Of a stretch of 64,000 nt of DNA, positions 8,734 through 17,596 are shown piece after piece (the stretch's first letter is position 1; every line of letters begins with the position of its first letter). A program made the translations under genes and the position numbers. The DNA comes from JADJXV01 sp046328995 (lineage in GTDB: Bacteria; Bacteroidota; Ignavibacteria; Kapaibacteriales; UBA961), in NCBI GenBank assembly GCA_046328995.1, contig JAXLVN010000002.1, forward strand, positions 806,001 through 870,000. Reading direction: 5' to 3'. The notes beneath the pieces were generated by a model. It was not told where the DNA came from and ran no database searches. It saw only the letters and a list, made by a program, of their open reading frames with translations.

Positions 8734-9048
8734 TTATTCATTAAACGTATCTTGCATCGGTTTGAAGAGTTTTTTATCTGCCCAAAATGTACCAAAGGGT
8801 ACAATGGAAGCCAACAATGCCAGAAATATTTGTTTGAATTTCCATTTTTGTTCGAATGTAATCTGAAATACTGTATAGACATACAGTACAAAAAGTAATC
8901 CATGAATCAGTCCGAATATCTTATTGGGCAACGGCATTTCAAAAGCATATTTGAGGGGCATTGTTACAAAAAGTAACACCAAAAAAGACACTCCTTCCAC
9001 AAATGCAAGTACGCGAAGTCTGCCGATTTGGGTTTTTAATAAGTTCAT
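8734..9048 (-). CDS. DUF3817 membrane protein
   Basis: 104 residues with three hydrophobic segments (about 10-30, 40-62, 72-92). LRVLAFVEGVSFLVLLFVTMPLKY and GLIHGLLFVLYVY match the DUF3817 family of small inner-membrane proteins of unknown function. It lies between repeat copies R4 and R5, each close to a gene boundary. Confidence 0.8.
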   Translation of the reverse strand: MNLLKTQIGRLRVLAFVEGVSFLVLLFVTMPLKYAFEMPLPNKIFGLIHGLLFVLYVYTVFQITFEQKWKFKQIFLALLASIVPFGTFWADKKLFKPMQDTFNE

Positions 9049-9089
9049 TGTAAGAAGTATTAGAATTAGAAAAGTCCTAGTTTTAGAAT

Positions 9090-9257
9090 TTCGTCCCGTC
9101 AGGTGTTACACCTTACGTCAATTACTTGCCGAATAAACACTTGCTGAGTATTGCTTCTACTTCCGAAATTTCATATCATCTGGCACCGATGTACTCCATG
9201 CAAACGTTTCTGCGGTATGTATTTACGTTCGGTTGTAGCAACCGAACGGACGGGGAA
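9090..9257. repeat. REPIN-like repeat, copy R5
   Basis: Same layout as R1. The left hairpin has decayed (GTCAGGTGTTACACCTTAC). The right hairpin carries compensated changes (CGTTCGGTTG/CAACCGAACG). It ends ten bases before the pirin stop codon. Confidence 0.85.
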
Positions 9258-9266
9258 TTCCTCCCA

Positions 9267-10145
9267 TCACCTCCGTACCGGATACGCCACAAACTCCACA
9301 TCATCCCCGGGAATTTTATCAAATTCCTGCGCTGCCCATTTGAGCTTGGCGGCTTCGATTATTTCTTTCGAGGTAGCCACGAAATTCCAATCAATAAACC
9401 GTTCTTCGGGGAAGGGCTCGCCGCCGAAAATGTAGATCGTACTGCCAGGCTCAATCGTAAAAGAACATAGCGTGCTCTCGCGGGCGACGAGTAATTGTTT
9501 CGGACCAAAATGATGACCGTCGCTTTCAATTCCGCCCTCCAAAATATACAACCCGCTTTCACCGAAAAGATGCTCGCCGATGGTGATTGTTTGGCGCTCG
9601 CTGCTTTTGATTTCGAGCATATATAATTTGCTGTAAACCGGAACAGGCGAACGGTAACCCATTATTTCACCTGCAATTAAGCGGAAAGTGGCATTCTCGT
9701 GCTGCCATGTGGGAAGCGCGCCGGCATCCGCATGATAAAAACTTGGCTCAATGTCTTCCAATTCCTTGGGAAGCGCTACCCATATCTGCAATCCGTGGAG
9801 CATGCGCTCGGTGTGCTGCAGATGTTCCGGCGTGCGCTCCGAGTGCACAATTCCGCGTCCTGCGGTCATCCAATTCACCGCTCCCTGTTGTATCTCGATT
9901 GACGTCCCGAGCGAGTCACGGTGCATAATACTTCCTTCGAATAAATACGTGAGCGTTGAGAGTCCGATATGCGGATGCGGCAGCACGTCAAAACTATCGC
10001 GCGCGCTCATCTTCACGGGTCCCATGTGGTCGATGAAGATAAACGGACCCACCATGCGCTTCTCCCGAAAAGGGAGCAGGCGACCGACCATAAATGAACC
10101 AATACTTGCCGACCGTTCTTCGATAATAAGATTGATGTTGGACAT
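9267..10145 (-). CDS. Pirin family protein
   Basis: A 292-residue bicupin. The N-terminal cupin shows the metal-binding residues in LPHPHIGLSTLTYLFEG and the later GRGIVHSE. The C-terminal Pirin_C domain is complete (about residues 175-275). Pirins bind Fe(II), and several have quercetinase-like or redox-sensing roles. It is followed downstream in transcription by DUF3817 and preceded by DoxX and an FMN reductase, a common electrophile/quinone-stress grouping. Substrate unknown. Confidence 0.93.
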   Translation of the reverse strand: MSNINLIIEERSASIGSFMVGRLLPFREKRMVGPFIFIDHMGPVKMSARDSFDVLPHPHIGLSTLTYLFEGSIMHRDSLGTSIEIQQGAVNWMTAGRGIVHSERTPEHLQHTERMLHGLQIWVALPKELEDIEPSFYHADAGALPTWQHENATFRLIAGEIMGYRSPVPVYSKLYMLEIKSSERQTITIGEHLFGESGLYILEGGIESDGHHFGPKQLLVARESTLCSFTIEPGSTIYIFGGEPFPEERFIDWNFVATSKEIIEAAKLKWAAQEFDKIPGDDVEFVAYPVRR

Positions 10146-10190
10146 AGTTGTGTGTGTTGTATGATGAATAACTTGCTTACTTATTTATAG

Positions 10191-10619
10191 TTATGCGCGA
10201 TAAATTCTATTATAAATCCAATTGTCCAGCGAATATTTACCGGCGCCGCCTAACGCAATCGCGATATACATTGCACAATACATGAGAGGTAATTCCTGCT
10301 TGCCGAAGCCATCATTGGCATGCACAATCACCGCGGCTACGAGCATCGTGATAAGCACGGGAATTGCTGCGAAACGGGTGGCAAGACCCAGGATCAAATA
10401 GACCGAACAAAACACCTCAGAAAATACAGCAAGCGAGAGGGAAGCCGTGACGCCGATGCCAATTGGATCGGCAAATTTTAACGGTTCATCAGCAAAGAAT
10501 TTCATCAGTTTACCCGCGCCATGCGTGAGCATGAAAGCGCCGCTCGTCACGCGAAGCAGGAGGAGAATCTGATGAATGGTGGTAGGATAAGTACCGGGAC
10601 TGAGGAGGTTTTTAAGCAT
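10191..10619 (-). CDS. DoxX family membrane protein
   Basis: 142 residues from the ATG at 10619; an upstream in-frame start at 10664 would add 15 residues unlike the family. Four hydrophobic helices are visible, with LLLRVTSGAFMLTHGAGKL at the start and ELPLMYCAMYIAIALGGAGKYSLD at the end, both DoxX signatures. The family sits with pirins and quinone/FMN reductases in redox-stress loci. Individual role unknown. Confidence 0.88.
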   Translation of the reverse strand: MLKNLLSPGTYPTTIHQILLLLRVTSGAFMLTHGAGKLMKFFADEPLKFADPIGIGVTASLSLAVFSEVFCSVYLILGLATRFAAIPVLITMLVAAVIVHANDGFGKQELPLMYCAMYIAIALGGAGKYSLDNWIYNRIYRA

Positions 10620-10697
10620 GATACGTATTGTGTAATTCGTTGAATATTTTGAGGATAATTGCATGGAAAACTGTATTTGAAGGATGTTTTTAAAACA

Positions 10698-10722
10698 TAG
10701 CCCACGGTTTTAACCGTGGGTT
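10698..10722. repeat. Palindrome, AGCCCACGGTTT family
   Basis: TAGCCCACGGTT and AACCGTGGGTT in inverted array, immediately after the FMN reductase gene. It may double as a terminator, since the minus strand reads into an A/T-rich run. Confidence 0.7.
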
Positions 10723-10725
10723 GTT

Positions 10726-11388
10726 TTATTCCACACGTTCCGTCGCCGGGTCGGGATGCTGTCCCAAAAACTCCACCCATGCTTTCTTAATGCACGGATA
10801 ATTCTTGGAAGCTTCGACGGAATTCAAAAATGAGGTAATCGTATCTTCAAAACGTGCTGCGAGTGTTTCATCGGCGATTCTGCCCTCGGGCGTGAATGCT
10901 TTATGCGCCGAAGCGAGGGAAAACATCGCAGAATAGATATTGGTGCCGAGTTTTTCGAGGGGAATTCTCAGTGACCAGAGTGCTTGATTGCCGCCACCCA
11001 TCGATGGTGACGCCGACATAAGCATGGCGTGGCGTTCGTTGAAGGGCTGCGGACGGAAGCGGGAAACCCAGTCGATGGAGTTTTTCAGGAGTCCGGGCAT
11101 CGAACCATTATACTCGGGCGATGCGATGATAAATGCGTCGTTATTCAAGATACGATTGCGCATCTCGATAGCGCCTGCAGGATGAAAATCATTCGTTTCC
11201 AAATCCTGATTGAGCGACGGACAGTCGAATTCACTCATCGAGGCAAAATCAACGATGCCGCCGCGCTGTTCGATCACCTGCGCAGCGAGCCGCGCAAGCG
11301 TAGTATTAAGCGAACCATTCCGTAAAGAAGCCGAAAAAACGAGAATGCGCAGAGGCGCTTGCTTGTTGTTGAGGTCGTTGGTTGTCAT
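10726..11388 (-). CDS. NADPH-dependent FMN reductase family protein
   Basis: A 220-residue flavodoxin-fold protein. The FMN phosphate loop FSASLRNGSLNTTL (about residues 18-31) and SPEYNGSMPGLLKNSIDW (about 88-105) match ChrR/azoreductase-like NAD(P)H:FMN or quinone reductases. It is about 30 residues longer than the classic enzymes at the C-terminus. It is first in the minus-strand run followed by DoxX and pirin, which suggests a role against quinones or similar oxidants. Confidence 0.88.
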   Translation of the reverse strand: MTTNDLNNKQAPLRILVFSASLRNGSLNTTLARLAAQVIEQRGGIVDFASMSEFDCPSLNQDLETNDFHPAGAIEMRNRILNNDAFIIASPEYNGSMPGLLKNSIDWVSRFRPQPFNERHAMLMSASPSMGGGNQALWSLRIPLEKLGTNIYSAMFSLASAHKAFTPEGRIADETLAARFEDTITSFLNSVEASKNYPCIKKAWVEFLGQHPDPATERVE

Positions 11389-11433
11389 AGGATTTAAGTT
11401 GTTGATGGAATAGAAGTTTAGTATGTTTGTTAG

Positions 11434-11967
11434 TTAATCAAGAATGTCGTATTTATTTAAACCAGCCACTTTTATTATTTCCTCGCATAGAGTAGTAAAC
11501 TCCGTCAGCCCTCTTGTTGTGGTCTCATAACCTGGTGTCCAAAAGCTATAGCTTGTATTCTTGCCTTTAGCGCCGAACTTTATTGAACATGTGTATCCGT
11601 CGCGCGCACCATTTACGTATGCAGAGTCGAGATTGATTTTTTTAAGCCAATCTGTCATCAGGGCTATTGAATCAAATGTTTGTGGGTTAATATTAAACGA
11701 AGTGTCGATATTTGAATAATCCCACTTCCGATTGTTATACATTGGTTTACAATCGACATTTATCCAAGCCTCGTTCGTAGCATTTCTGGAAATTTTAACG
11801 TCAACAGTAGCGAAGGGTACTCTACGAGAGTGATGGAATGAGAATGCAATATTATCAATTCTCTGCTCAGTTTTCGCTACGATTTTCTGCTCAATTTTTT
11901 GACAACTCAGCGAGCAAATCAGGAGTCCAAGCATGAGTAAGTAATTTACAATTTCTGTTCGCTTCAT
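11434..11967 (-). CDS. Hypothetical lipoprotein, 177 aa
   Basis: The N-terminus MKRTEIVNYLLMLGLLICSLSC ends in a lipobox-like ICSLSC, so Cys22 is the probable lipidation site. The mature protein has no family I recognise. It contains several aromatic strands, as in SFNINPQ and SYSFWTPGYE. It is alone on the minus strand with 150 bases of AT-rich DNA before the next gene. Confidence 0.55.
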   Translation of the reverse strand: MKRTEIVNYLLMLGLLICSLSCQKIEQKIVAKTEQRIDNIAFSFHHSRRVPFATVDVKISRNATNEAWINVDCKPMYNNRKWDYSNIDTSFNINPQTFDSIALMTDWLKKINLDSAYVNGARDGYTCSIKFGAKGKNTSYSFWTPGYETTTRGLTEFTTLCEEIIKVAGLNKYDILD

Positions 11968-12117
11968 TGGAGATGTGGGGTATGCTAGACCTGCTTTACA
12001 ATGCCGGTGCAGGGTTATAATTAATTTAAAAATGTGATAATTTCTTCATTGCTGAATTCAAGCATTCAAATGCTTTAACTATTTAATAATATTTGCACTT
12101 AGCTTTCAATATAATCT

Positions 12118-12423
12118 TCACTGTATCCTCGTTCCCTGAATCAACATTGATGTCCTAATCGACTGTTCCTTACGATGCAGGAATTGCTGCCTGCCGGGGT
12201 CGAGCTTGAAATTTTCAAAGTCTTGCTCGGTGTCGAACTCTATAAAATGTATTTCGTAGGGCTGCTCGATATGCAGCTCAATAAAAGAATCTGCTTTTGG
12301 TCTCAGTCGAAACAGCAGGCGTCCATTATACTGCTGAAGTATCGGCAAAGCAATATCCTCAAACTCGTCAAAAACGCGTTCCTGACCTTCGATACAATAG
12401 ATGAGTTGTGTGATATAAATCAT
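12118..12423 (-). CDS. DUF1330-like small ferredoxin-fold protein
   Basis: 101 residues from the ATG at 12423; a longer reading from 12468 adds 15 residues unlike the family. MIYITQLIYCIEGQERVFDEFEDIALPILQQYNGRLL and HFIEFDTEQDFENFKLDP follow the dimeric alpha/beta barrel pattern of DUF1330/EthD-like proteins. No catalytic assignment is possible. Monocistronic. Confidence 0.65.
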   Translation of the reverse strand: MIYITQLIYCIEGQERVFDEFEDIALPILQQYNGRLLFRLRPKADSFIELHIEQPYEIHFIEFDTEQDFENFKLDPGRQQFLHRKEQSIRTSMLIQGTRIQ

Positions 12424-12569
12424 AGAATTAGCGTGTATGAATTGACTAATAAACGACTGTAATAGCAATGAAATTTAGAATTTGGATTGCCACTACAAAT
12501 GTGATTGGCTGGAACCACTTAATTCAACCACCAAAACTACAAAAAAGCGGTGAATCTCCGCTTGGATGA

Positions 12570-13151
12570 TTAATCCTCCAACCCTTTACCCTCAAGAATA
12601 TGAGGTATCCATTTCTCGACGCGGGCTGCCCGAGTTTTGGACTGCTTAGCAGAATTAAAATGAAGCAGATAGCCACGTTGGCGTCCGGGAGTGAGCGCTT
12701 CAAAGGCGGTGCGGAGGGCGGGGAAGTCGTCTAATTTTTCTTGAAATTCATCCGGAACAGTGAAATCTTTTGTTTTTTTGAGTTCTACTTTGAGTCCTGC
12801 TTTTTCGACGTCAATTGCTTCCTGAACCGTGGCTTGTATGATGGGTGTCATCTCGATGATTTGTTCGAGACTTGTAAAGCGGAGATGGCGTGATGCCTGC
12901 ACGTTTTTGGTTTGTTCGACGAGTACTTTGCTCCTGTCAGGCAAGATTGCTCCTTTAAAAAAGAGAATTGCGCAATAGGTCTTAAAGGTATGGATTAGCA
13001 GTACATTCCGACCATCGAGCGTATAGCAGGGCACGCCCCATTTGAGTTCTTCCGTCAGCTCTTGGTTGCCAAGAAGAATAGTTCGTAATTGGAGGAGTTC
13101 GTCCTGCCACTGTTGTGCTTTTGTGAAGTAGAAATCGACCTTGGGATTCAT
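12570..13151 (-). CDS. DUF1801/YdeI (OmdA-tail) protein
   Basis: 193 residues. The N-terminal half is a DUF1801 domain (EELKWGVPCYTLDGRNVLLIH and FFKGAILPD). The C-terminal part carries the YdeI tail (PALRTAFEALTPGRQRGYLLHFNSAKQSKTRAARVEKW). Proteins of this shape are described as YdeI or iron-transport associated, without firm function. No signal peptide. A paralogue of the OmdA type lies at 5357-5944. Confidence 0.85.
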   Translation of the reverse strand: MNPKVDFYFTKAQQWQDELLQLRTILLGNQELTEELKWGVPCYTLDGRNVLLIHTFKTYCAILFFKGAILPDRSKVLVEQTKNVQASRHLRFTSLEQIIEMTPIIQATVQEAIDVEKAGLKVELKKTKDFTVPDEFQEKLDDFPALRTAFEALTPGRQRGYLLHFNSAKQSKTRAARVEKWIPHILEGKGLED

Positions 13152-13354
13152 GGGGGGCTTTCTGGATTGTGATTGTTGAAGTATTGTAGAGTTGCGATAG
13201 TAGGGCGCTGTGCCTGCGGATACAGTAGTACAATTGTAAGATGAGATGAATCTTCATCGCAAAAATACATCCTATCGCTTTATTTCTAGTATCGCCCCAT
13301 AATACCACCATCGGCAGCCAATGTTTTTTATGTGGAAGTGTTCTGTGGAGCCGG

Positions 13355-13483
13355 CTAAAGGACACAAACGACTTAAAGGGCAAAAAGGACAAAAAGGACA
13401 AAAAAGTACACTCCCAAAGGTAGACTATAATTTTACAATCTACAGCTTTATGTCCTTTATGTCCTTTGTGTCCTTCAAGTCCC
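13355..13483. repeat. Inverted array of AAAGGAC-type short repeats
   Basis: The left arm carries tandem AAAGGACA and CAAAAAGGA units. The right arm, about 50 bases on, carries the complement (ATGTCCTTT repeated, then GTGTCCTTCAAGTCC). The arms could form a long imperfect hairpin. Similar arrays lie at 14212-14326 and 61246-61300. This fills most of the gene-free stretch 13152-13501. Confidence 0.75.
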
Positions 13484-13501
13484 TAGAATCCCAGCTATAC
13501 C

Positions 13502-14093
13502 TCATCGGCGCTTCGCCTGATCCTGTTGGTTACTCTTGCTCGCTACTCTCGCTTTTGCCATCCTCTCGCGTATGCCGCCCTCATTCATAAATGCCCTCTC
13601 CAATTGCGTGATTTGCTTCGAGAGCAGGTACGAGGCTACCTTTATTAAGCCTATCATTGCATTGGCGCATATTTCGGGATTTTCATTCTCGATGGCTTTT
13701 TTGAAGGTGGCATAGTTGCCGTTGCGAATTCTATTGAGTTCTCGCATCCTTGCTACATAGCGATGATGTATATCCCAAATCTCCAATCGATTTGTTCGCA
13801 AAAAATCTTCGTAATCAATTCTCAATTCTTCCAAACTCGCGCGGGCTACATTTGGTTAATTTAATTTCCATTTCTTTGCTCGTGCCCGATGCCATGCTTG
13901 CTTCGACGATATTTTGCTTGCCGCTGCGGGCTGCCTGTACCATTTGATCAATCGTGCGGTCGAATTTTTTGAAAAATCTTTTTGTGAAATATATCGTGCC
14001 ATCGTAAATAATTTCTGCCTTTTGATAGGATAGCAGATTACGGTAACCGCCATGAAGAGGGAGAAAACCCCCACTGTTTGAATTGTGTGGCAT
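13502..14093 (-). pseudogene. Four-helix-bundle (S23-like suffix domain) protein gene, frameshifted
   Basis: The first frame (14093-13815) encodes LPLHGGYRNLLSYQKAEIIYDG and QMVQAARSGKQNIVEASMASGTSKEMEIKLT. These are hallmarks of the four-helix-bundle suffix-domain proteins related to the 23S rRNA intervening-sequence family. The rest (LEELRIDYEDFLRTNRLEIWD and onward to 13502) continues in another frame. One extra base in the three-T run at 13851-13853 restores the frame if removed. The intact protein would be about 196 residues. It is either a recent pseudogene or a sequencing error. Known relatives have no settled function. Confidence 0.75.
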
Positions 14094-14166
14094 AGTGGTA
14101 GAATGGTTGGTGGTAGAATGAGTGAATTCACAATGACAACCTGAAAATTGCGTGTTGTCGATGCCG

Positions 14167-14174
14167 CAAAGCTA
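14167..14174 (-). promoter_or_regulatory. Bacteroidota-type -7 motif TAGCTTTG
   Basis: TAGCTTTGCGGC on the minus strand lies 74 bases before the four-helix-bundle gene. It shares the extended TTTGCGGC with several other sites in the window. Confidence 0.45.
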
Positions 14175-14211
14175 GCAAATTTTGTCGAATTTTTAGTGAT
14201 TTTTGTAATTT

Positions 14212-14326
14212 TTAAGGACTTAAAGGACTTAAGGGACTTAAAGGACACAAAGAACTTATTTGTAATTCTACTTATAGTCCCTTAAGTCCCTTAAGCCCTT
14301 CAAGTCCTTCAAGCCCTTCAAGCCCC
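14212..14326. repeat. Inverted array of AAGGGACTTA-type repeats
   Basis: About 50 bases of TTAAGGACTTAAAGGACTTA-like units are followed after a 25-base gap by the complementary TCCCTTAAGTCCCTTAAGCC units. It lies upstream of leucine dehydrogenase. Confidence 0.75.
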
Positions 14327-14395
14327 AAAGCCCCCAAAATACCAAGCACTACAGCAAACTCAAAGTCTGCACCCGTCAATTCAGCGGGATTTTGC

Positions 14396-14403
14396 TATTT
14401 TTG
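14396..14403 (+). promoter_or_regulatory. Bacteroidota-type -7 motif TATTTTTG
   Basis: TATTTTTGC lies 52 bases upstream of the leucine dehydrogenase ATG and matches TAnnTTTG. Confidence 0.45.
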
Positions 14404-14455
14404 CAGTGCATGTAACGTTATTACAGTTTTTGGCTATCACTTCAAAGGGTTTTTC

Positions 14456-15541
14456 ATGGAATTATTTAATAGCATCGAAAGCTATGGACACGAGCAAATC
14501 ATTTTTTGTTCGGATAAAAAGTCGGGATTGCAAGCAATTATCGGAATTCATAATACCGTTCTTGGTCCTGCCCTTGGCGGCACGAGAATGTGGCAATATG
14601 CCAGTGATGCTGATGCATTGACCGATGTATTACGCCTCTCGCGGGGAATGACCTACAAAGCCGCTGTAGCCGGACTCAACCTCGGTGGCGGAAAAGCAGT
14701 AATCATCGGGGATTCCCGCACACAAAAAACAGAAGCATTATTCCGGGCATATGGCCGCGCGGTGGAAGCCGTCGGCGGACGCTATATTACCGCAGAAGAT
14801 GTCGGTACGTCGGTCAAGGATATGGAATGGATTGGCATGGAAACGAAGTTCGTCACCGGCGTCGGCGGACAAGGCGGAAGCGGTGACCCATCCCCGTTTA
14901 CCGCGTTCGGTGTGTATCATGGTATCAAAGCGACCGCTAAAGCGCAATTCGGCAGTGATTCGCTTGCAGGTAAGAAAATTGCCGTGCAGGGTGCCGGTAA
15001 TGTGGCGACGTTCCTGATCGAACACCTAGTACGCGAAGGCGCAAAAGTCTATGTGACTGATATTTATACCGAAAAAGCGCTCAAAGTAGCCGCTGAAACC
15101 GGCGCCGAATTCGTGCAGCCGGATGCGATTACGACTATTGACTGTGATATCTTCTCGCCAAACGCGTTAGGTGCAATTTTGAATGATGACTCTATTCCGA
15201 ATCTCAAATGCGCTGTCGTCGCAGGTGGCGCCAATAATCAGCTCGCCGACGAGAAAAAACATGCCGAAATGCTCCGCGCCCGCGGTATTCTCTACGCGCC
15301 GGATTATGTGATTAATGCCGGTGGACTCATGAATGTCGCCTCCGAAATCGATGGCTACCGCAAAGACCGCGTTCTCGCACAAGCCGAAGGTATCTATGAT
15401 ATTCTCTCGACGATTTATAAAACAGCCGCCGAACGTAATATCCTGACCATCGAGGCATCGAATGCTATCGCCGAAGAACGCATCGCGCGCATCGGTCATA
15501 TCCATGGAAATTATATCGGTAAGCCCAATATTCGCCGGTAA
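14456..15541 (+). CDS. Leucine (Glu/Leu/Phe/Val) dehydrogenase
   Basis: NAD-dependent oxidative deaminase of branched-chain amino acids, cytoplasmic. At 361 residues it has normal length for leucine dehydrogenase. LGPALGGTRMW (residues 37-47) and GMTYKAAVAGLNLGGGKAV carry the substrate-binding and catalytic lysines, TAEDVGTSVKDMEWI the catalytic Asp region, and VQGAGNVATFLIEHL the Rossmann GxGxxG. NANGLGAI-type and AGGANNQLA motifs follow. It could also accept valine or phenylalanine; leucine is the best guess from length and motifs. Own promoter and terminator suggest a single-gene unit. Confidence 0.93.
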   Translation: MELFNSIESYGHEQIIFCSDKKSGLQAIIGIHNTVLGPALGGTRMWQYASDADALTDVLRLSRGMTYKAAVAGLNLGGGKAVIIGDSRTQKTEALFRAYGRAVEAVGGRYITAEDVGTSVKDMEWIGMETKFVTGVGGQGGSGDPSPFTAFGVYHGIKATAKAQFGSDSLAGKKIAVQGAGNVATFLIEHLVREGAKVYVTDIYTEKALKVAAETGAEFVQPDAITTIDCDIFSPNALGAILNDDSIPNLKCAVVAGGANNQLADEKKHAEMLRARGILYAPDYVINAGGLMNVASEIDGYRKDRVLAQAEGIYDILSTIYKTAAERNILTIEASNAIAEERIARIGHIHGNYIGKPNIRR

Positions 15542-15570
15542 GTATCCTGCCCGTGAGGTGTAAATGTCAA

Positions 15571-15623
15571 GGCGAACCTTTGCGTCGTAATTAATTTACT
15601 TACCAAAAGGTTCGCCATTTTTA
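15571..15623 (+). terminator. Terminator after leucine dehydrogenase
   Basis: GGCGAACCTTTG pairs with AAAAGGTTCGCC around a loop of about 20 bases, followed by ATTTTTAT. Confidence 0.75.
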
Positions 15624-15648
15624 TCTGTCTCTTTCACGTTCGTATTCT

Positions 15649-16230
15649 ATGAAGCCCAACAGCCCCGAATTCCCACTGAGTAAAGCTCGGCATATTAACG
15701 GTTCGCGCCATCTCGCCCGCGAAAAAGCACTGCAAATTCTCTGCGCCTGCGAGAATTCCGGCATCCGCTGGCAGGATGTATTTCAGCACATTATCTTTCG
15801 CGAATTTCAATTCGGTGATGATGCCCCCGATGAAAATCGATTGCTCACACCCGATGAAATCGCCGAAATGGAAGCCGATACCACCATCCGCTGGGATATG
15901 GAAGATGTGGAATTTATCCGTGAATTAATCGAAGCGACGAATCAACACGCTGGGTTCAGCGAAGGCCTCATCGAACGCTTCTCGCAGAATTGGGACTCCG
16001 AGCGCATAACACTGCTCGACAGCATCCTCCTCCGCATGACAATCGCCGAACTCATCTCCTTTCCCGAAATTCCGCCGAAAGTGTCGATTAATGTCGCCCT
16101 TGATCTCGCTAAACGCTTCTCTACCGACAATAGCCCGGCGTTTATCAATGGTATGCTCGACGGGATTTATACGGAATTACAAGAACAGAATCTTATTCAA
16201 AAAACAGGGCGCGGGCTTGTGGATAAGTGA
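15649..16230 (+). CDS. nusB: Transcription antitermination protein NusB
   Basis: 193 residues. NusB binds BoxA RNA with NusE/S10 in rRNA antitermination. SRHLAREKALQILCACE at the N-terminus matches the family's arginine-rich start. ITLLDSILLRMTIAELISFPEIPPKVSINVALDLAKRFSTDNSPAFINGMLDGI is the highly conserved C-terminal core. An insertion of acidic residues in the middle is common in Bacteroidota members. It is followed by repeat DNA, not by a co-transcribed gene. Confidence 0.95.
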   Translation: MKPNSPEFPLSKARHINGSRHLAREKALQILCACENSGIRWQDVFQHIIFREFQFGDDAPDENRLLTPDEIAEMEADTTIRWDMEDVEFIRELIEATNQHAGFSEGLIERFSQNWDSERITLLDSILLRMTIAELISFPEIPPKVSINVALDLAKRFSTDNSPAFINGMLDGIYTELQEQNLIQKTGRGLVDK

Positions 16231-16237
16231 GTTTTTT

Positions 16238-16303
16238 TAAGTCGTTAAGTCGTAAGTCGTAAGTCTTTAAGCTGTAAGTCGTAAGCAGAGAGTCGTTAGA
16301 CGT
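16238..16303. repeat. Tandem TAAGTCG(T) short repeats
   Basis: Units of TAAGTCGT and close variants repeat about eight times directly after nusB. The complementary motif GACTTACCACTTA forms a longer array at 61321-61436. Confidence 0.7.
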
Positions 16304-16353
16304 GATTCGCAAGTGATAAGGGTAATTACGTCCATATCATTCTGATGGAAAGA

Positions 16354-16451
16354 CTTGTCATTCTTAACTTGTTTCAGAATCTTGGTGGCTGTGTGGTCGT
16401 GCTGCTTCCTCTTAACGATCGGAGATGCTCAAGCAAGTTCAGCATGACAAG
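16354..16451. repeat. Imperfect 98-bp palindromic repeat (TGTCATTCTTAACTTG family)
   Basis: CTTGTCATTCTTAACTTG on the left is mirrored by CAAGTTCAGCATGACAAG on the right. In between are AGAATCTT and AGATGCTC, giving a cruciform-capable unit. The sequence style is that of a dispersed bacterial intergenic repeat. Single copy in this window. Confidence 0.65.
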
Positions 16452-16525
16452 TACTCAAATAGAAGCGAGCAAATTTCTATGATCTCTCCCTAATTGCCCG
16501 TAAACCTTCCTGCTCTTCCATATCC

Positions 16526-17596
16526 ATGATCGCCCCAACGATTTTTATTGATGAGAATATTCCTTTCCTTGCAGGCGCTCTTTCCTCTTCCGGTGCGCGG
16601 ATTATCCGCTTCAATGGGCGTACACTCACTTCTTCCGACCTGATTCGTGAGCAATGTTCGGCGCTTTTTGTACGGTCAATTACCACAGTGAATTCCTCGC
16701 TTCTTGTCGGCACCTCTGTCCAATTCGTCGGCACTGCTACTGCCGGCATCGATCATATTGACACGCAGTTTGTAGAGAAATCAGGTATTCATTTCGCCTC
16801 TGCTGCCGGCTCGAATGCCAATGCCGTGGCTGAATATGTGATCTTTGCCCTCCTCGAACGCTACGCATCTATTCGCGGTAAGACCATAGGAATCATCGGG
16901 TATGGAAATATCGGAAAGCGTGTGGCCGAGTATTGCCGCCGCTTAGGCGCCCATATTTTGCTCCATGACCTGCCGCTCTATGCCGAGGGATACGACTTTC
17001 CCGATTGGGCGATGCATTGTTCGGTTATGCAACTTTGTTATGACGCAGATATTATTACCAACCACGTACCGCTCACCCTTGACGGGGAATATCCTACACG
17101 AGGTTTGCTTGGCGTCCGCGAGCTTACGGCACTGTCTCCTGACGCAATGATTATTCATGCCTCACGCGGCGGAGTGGTCGATGAATCGGCATTGCTAACG
17201 CTGCTTCGAACGACAAATGCGCAGGCAGCGATAGATGTATGGGTCGGTGAACCGTTGATACAGAAAGAGTTAGCCGAAAAGGCGATGATCGCTACGCCTC
17301 ATATAGCAGGATATTCGTGGAATGCAAAGCTCGCGGGAGCCCGGATGATGGCCGAAGCGTACTGTTCGGTCAGCGGCTGCAAGGCCGATTTTTCTGTTTT
17401 TGAAGTACCGCATCCGAACTTTCATACCTCGGAAAATGAACGTGAGCTGCATGCAATTCTCGGGGAGAGGAGAGGGTTCCTTGCCGACACCCGCCTCCTC
17501 AAGTCCACGCTTTCTCATGCAGCCGATGTGCGCGCAGCGGAATTCGATCTTCAGCGAAAGAAGTATCCGGAACGGTTTGAATTTTTAAAAATATAG
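16526..17596 (+). CDS. pdxB: Erythronate-4-phosphate dehydrogenase PdxB
   Basis: 356 residues. NAD-dependent oxidation of 4-phosphoerythronate in the DXP-dependent pyridoxal phosphate pathway. GTATAGIDHIDT (about 72-83) is characteristic of PdxB among 2-hydroxyacid dehydrogenases. IGIIGYGNIGKRV is the nucleotide-binding glycine motif, HASRGGVVDESALL holds the conserved Arg, and ATPHIAGYSW the catalytic His. The C-terminal dimerisation tail is shorter than in enterobacteria. No serC or pdxA gene is near. Confidence 0.88.
   Translation: MIAPTIFIDENIPFLAGALSSSGARIIRFNGRTLTSSDLIREQCSALFVRSITTVNSSLLVGTSVQFVGTATAGIDHIDTQFVEKSGIHFASAAGSNANAVAEYVIFALLERYASIRGKTIGIIGYGNIGKRVAEYCRRLGAHILLHDLPLYAEGYDFPDWAMHCSVMQLCYDADIITNHVPLTLDGEYPTRGLLGVRELTALSPDAMIIHASRGGVVDESALLTLLRTTNAQAAIDVWVGEPLIQKELAEKAMIATPHIAGYSWNAKLAGARMMAEAYCSVSGCKADFSVFEVPHPNFHTSENERELHAILGERRGFLADTRLLKSTLSHAADVRAAEFDLQRKKYPERFEFLKI

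Noticed and set aside
4304..9257. Integron gene cassettes with attC sites
   Set aside because: Repeats follow gene ends as attC sites do, but GTTRRRY/RYYYAAC cores are missing, each arm carries its own hairpin and no integrase is seen.
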